Shown: piece by piece, positions 11,111-24,335 of the stretch | How positions within the stretch are numbered: the stretch's first letter is position 1 | Layout: each line of letters opens with the position of its first letter | Origin: Ophiodon elongatus | Lineage: Eukaryota > Chordata > Actinopteri > Perciformes > Hexagrammidae | Length of the DNA stretch: 64,000 nucleotides | Assembly: GCA_016806645.1 (NCBI GenBank) | Contig: JACSYO010000384.1 | Span: 887,501 to 951,500, forward strand | Direction of reading: 5' to 3' | Translations under genes and position numbers: made by a program | Notes under the pieces: model-generated | What the model was told of the DNA's origin: nothing | The model's database searches: none | What the model saw: the letters and a program-made list of their open reading frames with translations, nothing else

Positions 11111-12255
11111 CCTGACGTGGCTGTGAAGTCATGAGGCTGACAGACTAGCTGATGACTGACAGGAACGATGACTTCAGCTGCCACTCTGCTACTGTTGTTG
11201 GCGGGCAAGCAACAACATGGACACAAATGAATGAGAGCTCTGTCATTGCAGAGAACACTTACCCAATCACAGACTCTCCCACTGTGTCCCCTCCGGAAGT
11301 AGTTCCTGCACACAAGGGAGGAGAGCTGGCAGTACTCAGACGATACAAAGGAGCCAAATACTGCGATAATGTATGCATGCTGTATGTAAAAGCATGAATA
11401 TGACAATAATGTCGTTGAAATGCCTGTTTTGCTAATGCAGAGAGAGGTGGTGTAAATGTATGTTGGCAGACAGTGTTTCAGTTTTTCTACATGGGTCAAA
11501 GAAAATATTTAGGGGTTTAAAAAGGTTCCTTAAATTATGACACCAGATGCACAACCATCACATGTCATATACTTTGTTCAAAGCTCAGGTCGAGGAAAGG
11601 ACATCTGTCATCCTGCCAAGCTGCATCAAATGTCATGGTCGAGGCTTTCAGTGTGATTTATTTCATGCTTCAAATCTATTTTTGATTATAATGTACAAAA
11701 TAATGTACTGAAAATAGCCTAAACCACTGACAACAGTTGTTCAAGATTTTTGATTGTCGTATCATATAAAGTATTTTGATGGCTTAAGTTTTTTTGGGGG
11801 GTAAAAAGACGGAAAAGGCTAGTGTTTTTTTTAGTGCTACCACTGGGGGGCGTCAAAGTTTGAAGTTTTCTGATCCTACACATAGTGACTTGAATCAATT
11901 ACAACTAAATAAAACCTCTAATTCCAACCAAGAAAGAGCCAAATATTATATTTAAAAAATTTGAAAAGAAAAATGTAAGGTAGATTGTGGTGGGGCCGTC
12001 CTGTAAAAATGTAAACAGATTGCAGCTAGCAGAAACATATAGACATCATAGATCTCCTCATCTTCTTTCCAACAGTCACAGTATGGCTCTTATGCCCTCT
12101 GACGTTTTGTGAAGAATGGACAGTGTTATCATCTTTAGAAGCTTGCAGTTATCTAAAGAATCATTTTTTTTGAATTTTGGATTTTACTGTTTGTTATGTT
12201 TTCCTTGTTTCATATTATTCATTCACATTGAGTGTTTCCTGTTCTGTTTTGATAC
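11111..12255. other. intergenic, no gene seen
   Basis: No domain-bearing ORF. The segment ACTGGGGGGCGTCAAAG (about 11843) and its surroundings look like old repeat DNA, without boundaries I can define. Confidence 0.3.
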
Positions 12256-12600
12256 TCACCTTCTCTTTCGTGACAGACTACTTCACTTCCTGACTTTGTG
12301 TGTTTTCCCGCCCTGATTGTTTCCCCTGTCCCTCATTAGCCCTGCTGTCACCCGCCTCTCGTTATCACCCTCTTCTCCTTTGTTTCGTCTTTTTGCTCTT
12401 TTCTCCTTGTGCCAGTTCGTCATTGTTCTTTGTTTTCAAGCGTTCCAGCCCTTGTTTAGTGTCTAGTTTTCCCGTGTGTTGTGTTCCCGTCATCCTTCCC
12501 TGCTACTGTTGCCATACCTGGTGACCGCATTCTCGATGAAATTGCTTTGGGTCCATCAGCATCTGCTGGACAAGTTGCTCAGTCTGGGTCAGCTTACGTT
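12256..12600. mobile_element. possible retroelement terminal fragment (pyrimidine-rich)
   Basis: A C/T-rich stretch containing TTCCCGCCCTGATTG, CACCCGCCTCTCGTTATCACC and ending near TGCTTTGGGTCCATCAGC. It resembles a pyrimidine-rich terminal region of fish retroelements that I recall from memory. There are no second LTR, primer-binding site or flanking duplications in view, so the call is tentative. Confidence 0.3.
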
Positions 12601-12863
12601 TCATTATGAGCAATATTTTCTTCTTTTTTTGTCTTGATGTGCTGTTAGCTCTCTGACTTCTTCAGGAATTAGTCTTGTGATTCCTAATGCATTTCTGTTT
12701 TAAAAAATCTACCTTTATATTAATTTAGAGACTTGTTAGTATCAGTTAATTTATCTTTTCTTTCGGATTTCAGACTTGGTTTAAGGCTTCACGTTGCACT
12801 GTTTAAACTGTGTGCCAGTGTGCAGATCGCACCAAGAAAGCAGGTTTAGATGCTGATTGGTAG

Positions 12864-13085
12864 GGCTGGGTATCGGTACACGATGCCTTTTAAGGTATCG
12901 CCAAGGATAACCCAGTACCCAGTTGTATCAAATGTTCTCCAGTCAAACAATACCTGCATTTGATCCTTTTTGTTCCCAGATCTAGAAAGAAATGACGCAA
13001 TAAGTGATGAATCACCATATCATTAGGTACACACACATAAGTTCCCTCTCGGGATGAATCGTAATAACTCTGTTCATCCTTAAAT
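12864..13085. repeat. GGGCTGGGTATCGGTAC repeat
   Basis: TAGGGCTGGGTATCGGTAC at about 12863 is followed after a spacer by GGATAACCCAGTACCCAG, giving an imperfect inverted repeat (CTGGGTA.. / ..ACCCAG). GGGCTGGGTATCG is a frequent start of vertebrate DNA-transposon-derived repeats. Its far end is not defined. Confidence 0.4.
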
Positions 13086-14299
13086 TCATCTAAGACCATT
13101 TGCTTAATTTATACTTAAGTTTATGACCTAAATACCTTCAAATCATCAGGCCCGCTTAATGACCTACTAATGACGCTGATTAGAAAACTGAATTGGAAGA
13201 CGTGGTAAACACTAACTGCTGAGCATCCTGTTGGCATTGTCATTGCAAGTTATTCTTGTTGCTGTCATTTGTCTTTTCAGATTATCATGTAAGGTTATTT
13301 TTTTATATATATATTTGTGCAACACAGGCAACAATGCTAAAAGTGTTCTTTAAACATTATTATCAAATGCATAGTTTGTATTGTGATAGCATCGGTCACA
13401 TCGTTACCCCTTAAAGATGAGAACTTTTAATTTTTCTCGTGGATGTCCTTTGTGTTCCCGTGTAGATCATCAGTTTTCCCTTCAGGCTGTTGGAAAAAAG
13501 AAGCATAAATATACGCACCATTTTATATTTAAGGAAGGTCTGTCTGTGCTGTACAGTTAGTGTATGATCCGTAGTAGCTTGAGAAGCCTTATAGTAGAAA
13601 CAGTTTAGATGGGAAAGAGAAGGATGACCAGTTGTGAAGACATCGGTGCTCAATGCATTCCTACGTTCTTGGAAAGGCAGCCTTTTTGTTCTGTGCATTC
13701 CCCGTGTACAAACAGAAGGAACGTGCAGCCTGCTAACACCTGCTGAGTTGCTCCTTTGCCTTCTGCCAGTGTGAAGAGAGGCTCTGACAAGGTGACTGGC
13801 TGCAAAAAGAGGAATTCAAATGAAACCTCTTGAGCCCTGCTCGACAGGCTTGTCCAGATGACAAAGGACCAAATGGCAGGCTTTACATGAAAAAGCCCCA
13901 AACTGTCAGCATTGTCCTCTTTTGTCATTTATGTATATCTTTTTCAGAGATTTATTCAGCCTAAGGTCAAAGATGTCTAGATTAAAGCAGTCCTGAAGTA
14001 AACTCTGAGGCAAGATGAAGACGTACTAGGACACGTCTACCTCTCAAATGATGGAGGGGTTTTTCTCTGAACCTGCTTAATGAAATATTGAATTTTTGTT
14101 GTGGTGTGGAGGAATTGTAATGGGCTTCCACCTTTTTAAGTATTTAATTATTCTGCCCAGCAATACGGACATTTAGAGTCCCAGGATGGTGTTAATGCAG
14201 TTTTGGAGGCTTTTATGTCTGCAATTAAATGTTGCCTCCTGTCTGGTGTTCTGTGTCCCAAGCCCACCACGCAGCTTCTCCACACTGACCCCTTTTCCC
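13086..14299. other. intergenic, no gene seen
   Basis: No supported exon. Minus-strand ORFs at 13411-13928 show no domain I recognise. Confidence 0.3.
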
Positions 14300-14430
14300 C
14301 CAGTTTAAGACGCTGGTGCTCGCCTACAGAGCAATAAAGGAGACAGCTCCTTCCAACCTCCAAACAAGGGTAAAATGTAGCTCTGACTGGACGCCACTCT
14401 CGCAGAAACCAGGACATTTCTGTAACTCTT
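14300..14430 (+). mobile_element. LINE fragment: reverse transcriptase C-terminal region
   Basis: In the plus frame the text reads FKTLVLAYRAIKETAPSNLQT (about 14305-14367). It matches the FKTLVLAYRA--GTAPSYLQ block near the end of L2-type fish LINE open reading frames. The similarity then fades, although CTGACTGGACGCC-CTC still fits. There is no complete domain, so this is a relic. Confidence 0.6.
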
Positions 14431-14530
14431 TCTCGTAACTTCCGTCTTAACTCACGAGAATGGAAGCAGTCTGTGGGTGTTTCTCAAAGTCAAGTCAAGG
14501 GCTTCAAACGCCAACTGTTTGTGTGCACAC

Positions 14531-14622
14531 CCCTCGGCATCTGATAGCAACGCACGAGGCAACCTTTAGTGTTTGTATGAGACGCACCAGGCTTTCAAGT
14601 TACTACAATGTAAACCATTAAC
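14531..14622. repeat. dispersed repeat family Q, copy 1
   Basis: CCCCTCGGCATCTGATAGCAACGCACGAGG then CAACCTTTAGTGTTTGTATGAGACGCACCAG and CTTTCAAGTTACTACAATGTAAACC. The order and text match the copy at 60150-60265; the second half also matches 26817-26942 and 63955-64000. It is non-coding and not assigned to a named family. Confidence 0.65.
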
Positions 14623-17329
14623 CGTTTATTCGATCGACTTCACACTTGACGTGTTTATTGCTGAGGAATCAAGCAAGTGAGATCTACAGGACATGTTTAT
14701 TGACAGGGTGTTGTGTATTGAGAGGGGACCCTTATTAATTGTTGATGTAATGTCCTTCCAATTTCTCAATCAATCCATCATTTGATTTTTCCGACTACTA
14801 CTACTACAACTACCAATAAAAATAATCGTGTGATTTTTTAAAAGGAGCTGATTTATGTCCAGCATGCTGCACCCTACAGTTGTGTTTTCTTTGGTAACCA
14901 CAGTTTGAGGTCATCTATGACGTACATAACTCTGAAAACACTTCCGGAAGCAGGAAGTGAAATGAAGCATGGGGGAAACTACAACTGAGCTGCTGATCAG
15001 AAACAGAATCAGTCTAAAAATATATTTTTTTTTTAAAAATCAACACACAACTAAACAGCATTAGTGTTGATCTCCAAATGGGTTTTACATTTCTAAACTT
15101 AGAAAATCTGACTTTATTTTAGAAAACAGAAACTGAAAATAGATATCTGTCCAATCAGCCACATCAGGCTGACATTGTTGTTGCATGGCTCCTTTGAAAA
15201 TCATCTCACCATACAGCTCGGACCAATTTCCCAGCAGCCACTTCAGCTTTCCCTCTCATGTTCCTCTTCCTCACATCACACGGTGGTCAGGCTTACTTGA
15301 CAAGCGCATCCTGACATGCACTGCATCATGAGCAGCTCTGCAACTGCGACGCACCATGAATAATGATTGTGGTGCGTATCGACGACGCTAACTTGTGTGA
15401 ACAGCGGAACCGCCGACGTTTGCTGACAATTGTCTGATGTTTTTCCGCGGCTCTGACTCGTGTGTTTGTGTATTCTTGTGGCAATGCAGCAAGAAGATGA
15501 AAGCTGCCAGCTGCATGAGCACAATGGCTAATAGAAGGCCAAACACAGGCTTGCGGTCCTCCCGGCATTCCCGTAAACAGCCTTCAGGGTCATGTTCTGA
15601 TTCAAATTAAAAGCTGTATTTTGCAGGAATATTCGCCACAGATCCTGATCTCTTGTTTTTATCATGCGTTACTTGCAGCATCCCTCCTTCCCCCTCACCT
15701 CTGTCTCTCAAAGTTATTACAGCAGCGTGCTCCTCTCCCTCTGCTCTGCGCAGATAACACGCAGCTACACTCATCTGCTGACTCCTCTTCACCCAAAGCA
15801 ACGCTTATCGTTCTTAAACACACTGCTCCTGTGAAACTAATTATTGCGTTGGCTTTCTGCCGCTTTGTCGCTGGACCAGTAGCGTAAAGAGTGCGAGGAT
15901 TTTCAACCCAGCCAGCCTTCTCGTGTCCTTTTGACTTCACTCACTCTCTCTGAGTCTTTACTTCTGATGTTTCAGTTTTAGAATCACGCTGTCAAGGAGT
16001 CAATCTGAAACCTGTGTTTTTCCCTTCTACTTACAGTAAACATTAACACCAAGAATGAAGTGTTTTACTCTTTTGGACGAGAGGCAACGCTGCCAAACAT
16101 TTCTTATTGAATCCAAGCTTTGTGTATTCTGGAAGCGACACACCCTCCCACACGTAACAAATGAGATATTTGGATGTTTTGATTGCACTTGATCATATGT
16201 TTTTTCCACAGGATACATTTTGTGTTTATTTTAGCGTTCGTTGTGGACAAAAGCGGTTGTGTTTCCAAATCTCTTTAGAAAACCTCTCATTTTACTCTAG
16301 CAGGGTTTGCTCCGCTCAGTTCTGGTTCTCCCGGGCCTCCTGTCCCTCCTGCCGGCCAACACCAAAGACCCTGGCAGCTGATTCAGTATCTTGCTCAGAG
16401 ACACTTCAGCAGGATGAGAGGCTCACTGACCATTATGCCACTCTGCTGCCTCACAATGTGCACTTACCTCTTAAAATGTTCATTTTGCAATCTACTGTGT
16501 GATCGTGTGTATTTTCTTTGCTGTTTATGGTATTTCTTGCATCAAACCCAGTTAAAAGAAGTTCCTTGTAAAAGTTAAACATCCTGCAAACCGACTTTGT
16601 CATTGTGCTATTGAACAGGACAATGATGCTTCTATTCTGTCAGTTTTAAATCCATTGTTAGAGAAACTATTTAATTTGTATTGACCAAATGTGTCCCCAC
16701 AGAGACTTTTCATTTGTTTTGCGAATAGTGCGAGTGTGACTAATTTCCATACTGCACAGCTGCACTCATTAATACCTGATTAAGAGCTCATTATTGTGAG
16801 TTTGTGACATTATATCATCAGCTCGTCAAATTATTGATGTAGCCACATGATTTTAATTTACTTAGCCTTTTTGTTTTGCACACAAAACAAAGCAAATTAA
16901 CAAATTACAAACTATGACAAGACCACAACTTCTATTTATTAGTCTCACATATAATTGTTCAACTGTGTGTAATTTATGATATTGAAGTGTAATTTATCTG
17001 AGGAAAGAGCTACAGCTACAGATTATATTAATTAACTGATTAATTACCTGATAAATGGAAGCCACATAATCTTTTAACCAGCTGTTGTTTCCAGCATTTA
17101 AGTACGGAAGCCCAAACTGGAACAACGGCAGCATTGTTAGATGAAAAGTGACACCAGACTACAATCCCAACTGCATATTTTTTCCTTTTTCCTTTTAGTA
17201 CATACTGCAGCTGCTCCTACAGAGTGTGTAATGTTGCATGCAGTATCAATTCAATTCATACCATAATCATAAAATTGCACCTTGAACTTTGACTCCCGTT
17301 CTCATTTATCTGCTGCGCACAGGATTACG
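14623..17329. other. intergenic, no gene seen
   Basis: No supported exon. At 15348-15380 a short inverted repeat (CGCACCA / TGGTGCG) sits in a CpG-containing patch. The 16760-17080 stretch is rich in TAAT and ATTA motifs, compatible with homeodomain-type regulatory DNA or simply AT richness. Confidence 0.3.
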
Positions 17330-17760
17330 GGTCAGAATTTCCAGAAAAGCAGGCTGGCTGGCACAAAATGTGACCGGATGCAGTATGACATCCTGGTATT
17401 TTTGCCATACTGCATTTGCCATAATTTGGGACATACTAAATATTTTTCTGGCATACTAAACAGTGTAGGTATCATATACTTAACTGTTAATAAAGAGGGT
17501 AACACTGTAATTGTCTGTGGAGTAATGTCTACCTGAGAAAGAGAATGAAGTTGCTCTCCCTCTGTGTGTGTTGTAATCTGAGTTTTGTTGACATTGCCTG
17601 TTAGCTGTGTCAGCACTGTTGTCTTTGTTTGCACTGTTAGCGCCGTCAGCACCGTTAGCTGCAAGTCTGCGGCTCAGCCGTTGCTATGTTGAAAAACATG
17701 TGGAGGCAATAGAGATGCTCTGAATTTTAAATTCAGCACCTTGAAGGTACAGGGTCTGTG
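17330..17760. repeat. composite old repeat DNA (GCATACT and GTTAGC-rich)
   Basis: Two patches I recognise as fish interspersed repeats lie together. The first is AAAATGTGACCGGATGCAGTATGACATCC (about 17366-17395). The second is a GTTAGC/GTCAGC-rich series at 17600-17660 leading into GGAGGCAATAGAGATGCTCTG. Boundaries are approximate. Confidence 0.45.
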
Positions 17761-20700
17761 TTGAAGAATTTGAAAAGTACATTTTTAACACAATGTGTTT
17801 TAGCAAAATATATGCAAAATATGAAAATACCCTGTTTCATGCAGTATAATAAACATTCAAGTGGAAAAGAAAAGAAAAAAACGTACCGGTCTCAGGATGT
17901 CCTGCCTCCACTCTACCGCAGCACATTACTGGAAACATCACAGACACCATTTTGTGTTTAGTCGGGGAAATGCATGGGATTGCTCTGAAAGGGTTTGTGT
18001 AGAGTGTAGAGGCATAGACCAGGAACAGGGCTGCTGTAGTTAAAAAAAAGAAAGGAACATCTCACAGAGTCTCTGGAAAGGACAGATAGCTGAAAGACAG
18101 ATGGACCAAAATCACTTTCATAATGATTATCTATGCAGTAAAGCCAGAGAGGGGGTGATGGGAAAGCAAGGGGATGAATGGCAAATACATTTTTAATTTA
18201 GGGAAACATTAGCTGTAATAACACCGCTAATGTCAGCTCTGTCATCTGCACTAAACTTATCGTTTACACATTCCACGCACTGCATCTTAATTTTGAGACA
18301 AAAAATAGATTGTGTGTTTAAACCGCTGCGTCCTCACCATATGAGCTGTCATCGATACATTGATTGATAGATTAACGTCGCAAGCTGCCTGCTGGTCACA
18401 GACGCTGGACTTTGCATGCATCAGTATTTTGCAGAGATAGTTTGGGCTTTGGCTCGCCGCGCCGAGAAGGGCTGATTGAAATCTGATGGATAATTTATGT
18501 TGTCGAGGTGAGCCTGTAATTTCCAGGGGAGCAGTAGTCTATGTGCTTGGCTGGCCACCATGAATGATTAATACGTAAACATTATTCATAACTTTCCCTC
18601 ATAAATTTAGCTGGTCATTAATTCTGCCAGCCTCCACATAGGTCGAGAGAGGGGAGGGGCGGAGGGTGAGTTTCAGCCCGAGAATGTGTGCAGACTGGAA
18701 AAGGCTCCGACGGAGAAAATATGTCAAGTTCAGGCTTGCACGTTTGTCTTCCTGTTGTATTTGCAACAGCAGTGTGAGGTTGTGGTTAAACACACTGCTA
18801 ACATTTTCAGTTCAGCGGTTTTGAGCTAATTAGCGGCTTATTAGCCCGCGCCTGCATTGTCCTCAGAGAGATGTTTCTCTGTGTTTTTTTCTAGAATGAG
18901 AGGGTTCGTAAAGCAGCTGATCAGCAGGTGAGAGGCTTTCGACAGAATTGATTGTCTTTGCTAATGAGTGCAGTACACACACTCTGTGTAGGGCGGAGCG
19001 TTGGATTAGACAAAGAGAAGTGTTGTTATGTGCAAATAAAAAAACTTTATATATACAGCACCTTTCCAAAAGAAAGTAACAAAGTGCTTTAAATTAAAAC
19101 CATGATACAAGGTTCGGATCGTATCATGGTTTTCAGTCACAAATCTTAAAAGTAGAAAAAAAGGGAGCAAATATAACTTTAGATGAGCCCCCGATTGTTG
19201 ATCGTCGATGAGCCATATCGGCCGATTACAAATAGTTTTGTTATGGCAGCAGGTAAACAGTTCCAGACTATTTCTTTTCAGCGCCATCTTGAAAAATAAT
19301 TTCAACTGCCCCGTGTAAACAGTGTAAACTGTCAAAAATTCGAAATGTTATCCTTTTCTATAGCGGTTATTTGCATAAAAACACACAATTCAAATGATTA
19401 GGTATTGTATTTTTATTTTATTTTTTATATCTATTTTATATTGCTGTAAAAACATAAACTTCAAACAACTGTATTTATTCAAGTTTCTCACTGTTGGGTT
19501 TTTGTCAGTGAACTCGCAGGTGGATTGAAACTTCAAAAATTTAAAGGGAGGGTTCACTGCAGCTTCACACACACTCTGTTTTTTTATTTTTACGTGAGGC
19601 CCAACCCCCATGCTTCTCCGTCCATTCAGAAGGGTCTACAACATGTGTTTGGAGGATACATCCATCCATGTCAAACGGATTTCTTTGGTTGTAGAAATTG
19701 AACGTGTTTTAAAAAAATGGAGGAGCAATTTTTTCATTTAAAATATGTTTTTGATACAGTGTTGAACAATGAACTGAAGCATTGTTGTAATGGAGAATAA
19801 ATACTGAGGGAGAATAACACCTGAAGGTGAGTTCTTCTTTTCCTCATTGTTTTCCTCAAGCCCCAAGCCAGAGATATTTCTTTTGTCCTCCTCACCATGC
19901 TTCTTCATGCTAAACTCTGTTGTAACTTCTAACAGCGTGTTCATCAAAAGGAAAGCTTCATCTTTGGAGTGTCAGGTGAGGCTGGCTGATGGTTGATTAT
20001 GATGACATGCTGCTGTGTAATGTGCTGGTATTTGGCTGCAGTTTGTTTAATGTTGGCCTATTGGCTTATACACCATGTGTGTGAGTTCTGTTGGTGGGCT
20101 GCTGTGGCTTATTTAGTGTGGGGGATGAGAAATTATTTTTATTTATTTATTTACTTCTGTGTGTCTAAAGCAAGCGTATACCCTCCTCTCGGTGGGAAGA
20201 TTAAAGTCAAAGTTATCATTCACATTGGGGAGTTAAAATGTTCACGTCTCAGTTTCAGGCCTTGCAGACTTCTGGTTGAGCATGTAGCATTGGACTCAAT
20301 GACCTCATGTCTTTGATTTCAAATCCAGCAGATTATATACTCCTATCAGATATTCTAGTGGAAAAACAAACTTTCATTGAACATTTTACTCATACATGCA
20401 ATATTAACATTTTGTGATCTGCCATGAACTAACAAACAACATTTTCTCATTTTGTCTATAAAGCAGGCTGCATTATGTTTCTGCCAAAATGCATACCCTG
20501 TTGCAGATTTGCATTGTATACGCGTCGTTTCTGGGACACCGAGTTGTCTATTTGCCGTGTTTGGTAGTACAGGTTGGTAATAGTGTGACTACCTGTAGAC
20601 CCCAGCCTCTGTTACCGGGATCAGTGGTTTACTCTGATGGACAATTGTATTGTTTTTCTTTTTGGACTCTCATAATCACCTGACTGTTTCCCATAGTTTG

Positions 20701-23700
20701 TTGTTTTTCTAATCTAAATGCAAAAACTAAGCTTGTGAGACTTGAGGTTGGCTTTACAAGGCCACTCGTGCTTGACTTACAGTAGACGAGCTGTAGCGCT
20801 CAGAAGCTGAATTCATCAAAAATGTCTCAGCGGAGGAAAATCAGTTCGAACTGGACAAAAGTTGTCAGAGTGACTCTGACTCTTTGAGGATGAAGAGTAA
20901 AAGCATTTTGTCAACTTTCCTAACATGTGAAGGGGCTCATTTCTCAGCTGAAATGTCTCAGAGCTGCAGAGGAGTTTGAACCTGTCAGCAGCTGTGGATG
21001 GAGCTCACACTGATTGCATTTGGGTCTTTGGAGAAAACGCAGAATATCATTTATTTATCCATGAACACAACTTGCGGGGGAAAAGCCTGAATTTAGTCAA
21101 AAAAGTTGCCCTAAGGGGTTCTTACTCTTTAAAATACAACAACCTGAAAGCATGCAGATAATCCATTAAAATACCCTTAATAGGAGAGATGGGATTGGCA
21201 CTTTATCACATTTTCTCACTGGAATGGCACCCGAGAGGGCACTTTATCATATTTCATCTACCATCAGGGCAACCATTTTTTTGAGCAGGGGGGCTCAAAG
21301 GTGGGGCAATCTGATTCCACCAGTGAGTGATGGTAAAACTATACCCAGACAGACATGAAAGGATACATGAAATTAAGATTTAACTTGTCCTGGTCTGAAG
21401 ATGCCAAATGGTCAAAAGAGGAAAAATACATGTTGTTGGTGTCTTTTAGCTTTCTCTAGACAGCTGCTTTCTTGACTGGAAAATCATACCATTCCTTTTG
21501 TCTATTCACTCTTATTCCATCTCGGCTGGGTATACTTTCTGCAGAGTGTGACAGCCGTTTCAGTCTGTTTGTTTGTTCGTCTTGGCCAGGTCTGTCTTGA
21601 AAAAGATTAATCTCAACGAGAACCTGATCAAATAAAGGAAAATGAATAAACGAGAGTGCTCGCTCATCCCTGAAACAAAGACAACTTGATTTCTAGTCTT
21701 TTGATTTTCACACTCCGTGTGAAGATTTCCCATCAGCGCTCATATCGACAGCAGACTTTAAATCAGACACAAATTTGGAGGGAGCATATGGGACTCTCTT
21801 CACTGCTTTGTAGTTCAGGCTGGCCTGTCGAGGCACTCAGTTAAAGTCCTGCCTGGATCAGCTTTAGCCACAGCACATGCGAGTTCAGCAATTTGTCTGT
21901 CTGCCTCCGAAAAGCTGTTTTCCTTTTCGTCCACCTGCATCCTTCAGCCACAAGGTGTTCCCCTGCCACCAACCCTAATTAACCATGATGCATTTCTTCT
22001 GATTTGTTGCTGGGAGCCATCACAGAGAATGAGGATGGATGAGTGTATTTTAGTTTGGAGAGGTGGGATCAAGGCAGGAACGGGCAAGCCACACACCTTG
22101 GCGAAAGGAAATACAGATTGTTTGGATGTCATGTTGTGTGCTTATTTGCATCGTATAAAATCAACCTAACACACTCAAATACACACACATGGTTAGCCTT
22201 TTTTTATTGGCTGATCATTAATGCAGGAGCTTGTGTTACTCCTGGCTGGGAATCAATACAGGTTTAGACGCATGCAGCGCTTAAGTTGGGCGGTCTATAA
22301 ATAACCTAGCTTGGGGTTTAGCCCATGACTGGATGGGATGATGGATGGCAGAGGGGACGCCATTTTTCAATACTGGAAGTGATATAAAAGCTTCAAAAGA
22401 CCAACTCTCCAGGGCAGCTTGGAAAGGTTGTGCGCTTTGATCGGAATGTGCGTTATTTCACATGCCTGCAGAGGCTGCCAATGTGTTCCTCTTCTTTAAA
22501 AAAAAGGAAAGCGATTCTCTCCTTTTTAAAATGAGCTGGACCTGACTTCAGGTGCAGAGCCAACACATCATTACCCGGAAAAGTTTCTCCTCTCGGCACA
22601 AAACAGAAAAATGAGCCTCCTGCCACTCATTTGAAGTTGTCAAAGTTTTCCCGAAACAACATTGATTGACTTTTAACTGACTTTGCGCCGGGCTTGTTAT
22701 CAGCCTGGATGTGCTGACTCCAGCTCACATCCCTCATGTAACGACTCAACCCGGCCTCTCCGCTTCTGCATTAGCACTTTAAAGCACATCTGTTGGCTGT
22801 CAGGGTAATTACTGACACAGATACGATGATTTCACATGAAGATTTTTCCCAATCATAGATGGAAAATGAGACTGGAATTATAAAATGAAGGAACTAATGA
22901 TGGTACAGGAAAGATGTTTAGGAATGGAGGAAAAATAATATGCCAAGGGGGTAAAAAACTCAGATTTTAGAGGGCGAATATATCATGTCATAATGTATCT
23001 TATGTGCTGCTTTCCTCAACATTGTTCTTTGTTTTTGTGCTGACCCACATTTCCTGTTGGTTTGCCTCGGAGGACTTGGCTTTGTTTTCAGGGTTGCATA
23101 TCTCCGTCTGGCCATTTCAAACAAAAAAGGCATTTTCCAAACAAAGCCATATGCTGTGCTACTCCTCTTTTTCACCATCATTCAGAAACACGCATGCAAT
23201 CACTCACTGACTTTGCAGCACTCACATTGACGACTACCTATTGAAAATTGTAATTTTGACTGAATATGACCTTTTGAGATGGTGTGTTCCTTTTGTATCA
23301 ACTATTTTATTTAATATACTACACTGCAATAGAAATTATGAAAATGTGTCAAAGATTCAGTCAGAATTGATGACTGGCTTAAAGGGTGATTCTGGTTTAT
23401 TACAACTTTGTCTAAATGTTTTCATTTTTTATCAGCAATAAAAAAAATGTACACACCAAGGTCATTTGCTGAGATCTGGGAATGTGACAAGGTTGCTACA
23501 ACAAAGTCCCGTGAAGCAAGAATCACAAGCAGTCAGAAGATCAGACCCTCAGGTTAGTTCAACTTATTCGTGAAGGAAAACAAAGGCGAACAGTAAAGTT
23601 GTTTCCTAAACTGTCCATTGTAAACATCCATCACAGTTTGTGGGCTGACTTCCTGGTTTAACTGTGTCCGACGGTCCTCACTGCAAGTGTGGTGCTGTTT

Positions 23701-23955
23701 TCATGTGCAATTGGGGATTATTAGGAACGTTTCAAGTGTGCTCACTTTCAGTCATCATAAGTGTTTTTAGATAGTTTGGCTAAACTCTGACCTATAGCCG
23801 AATGCACATTAGTACTCCATACGTTACTTTGTGATTCAGTCAATGAGCGTTCCGTTATCCTCAGCAGGTTAGTTCATATCTTAATGATGTCTACTTTCTG
23901 CCTGGAGTGATACAATCTTTGTCCGAGGCAAAACTGATTAAATCCAATATTTCCA
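17761..23955. other. long intergenic stretch, no gene seen
   Basis: About 6 kb without a recognisable exon, tRNA or well-bounded mobile element. 18460-18610 is moderately GC-rich and carries ATGATTAATACG and CATTATTCATAA motifs; it could be a regulatory element, but that is only a guess. TTTATTTATTTA runs occur near 20130-20150. ORFs here are short and overlap on both strands. Confidence 0.35.
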
Positions 23956-24335
23956 CAGACTACGCCCGTATGCTTTGGTATCCTTTTTGTGTTGAGTCAC
24001 ACAATAAACACAAACAAAGTAACTGATCGAGGTGGCGGTAGAACAGCAACCCCCGTGTTTAAAATTACAGTTCTCTTTTCAATGGAGTCTTGTGACTTTG
24101 GCGAGAGCGGATACAATGTCTCCTCTTCCTTGTTGGAAACAGCTTTCTCATGGCTAAGTACACTAGTGAAAATATAGTGTACACTTAAACTGATTATGGT
24201 TTTGCCTTTGTTTTACGTAGCCAAAATACGTTTTGCTGATGTCCCCGTTCACATCAGTATATTGCTTTGCTGATGTGCCGGTACTCCTGTCTGCTTCTCC
24301 AATCTGGGGGCGGGCCGACCGCCGTCTACACTGTA
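23956..24335. repeat. dispersed repeat family R, copy 1
   Basis: GATCGAGGTGGCGGTAGAACAGCAACCCCCGTGTT (about 24025-24060) is followed by TTTCAATGGAGTCTTGTGAC and TTTGGCGAGAGCG. A related order, CGATCGTGGCAGCAGTAGACCAACAACTCCCCTGTT and GGAGTCCAGTGTCTTTGAAGAGAGCAAT, is found at 54520-54660. GCTGATGTCCCCGTTCACATC and GCTGATGTGCCGGTACTCC at 24236-24288 also belong to it. Confidence 0.55.

Noticed and set aside
10978..11499. A 173-codon minus-strand ORF, the second longest in the window
   Set aside because: Cysteine- and serine-rich composition without a recognisable domain, partly overlapping the dispersed repeat at 10745-11110. No splice or polyadenylation context supports it.
15348..15380. Short inverted repeat CGCACCA/TGGTGCG as a candidate microRNA hairpin
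   Set aside because: A stem of only about seven to ten pairs with a bulge is too short for a microRNA precursor.
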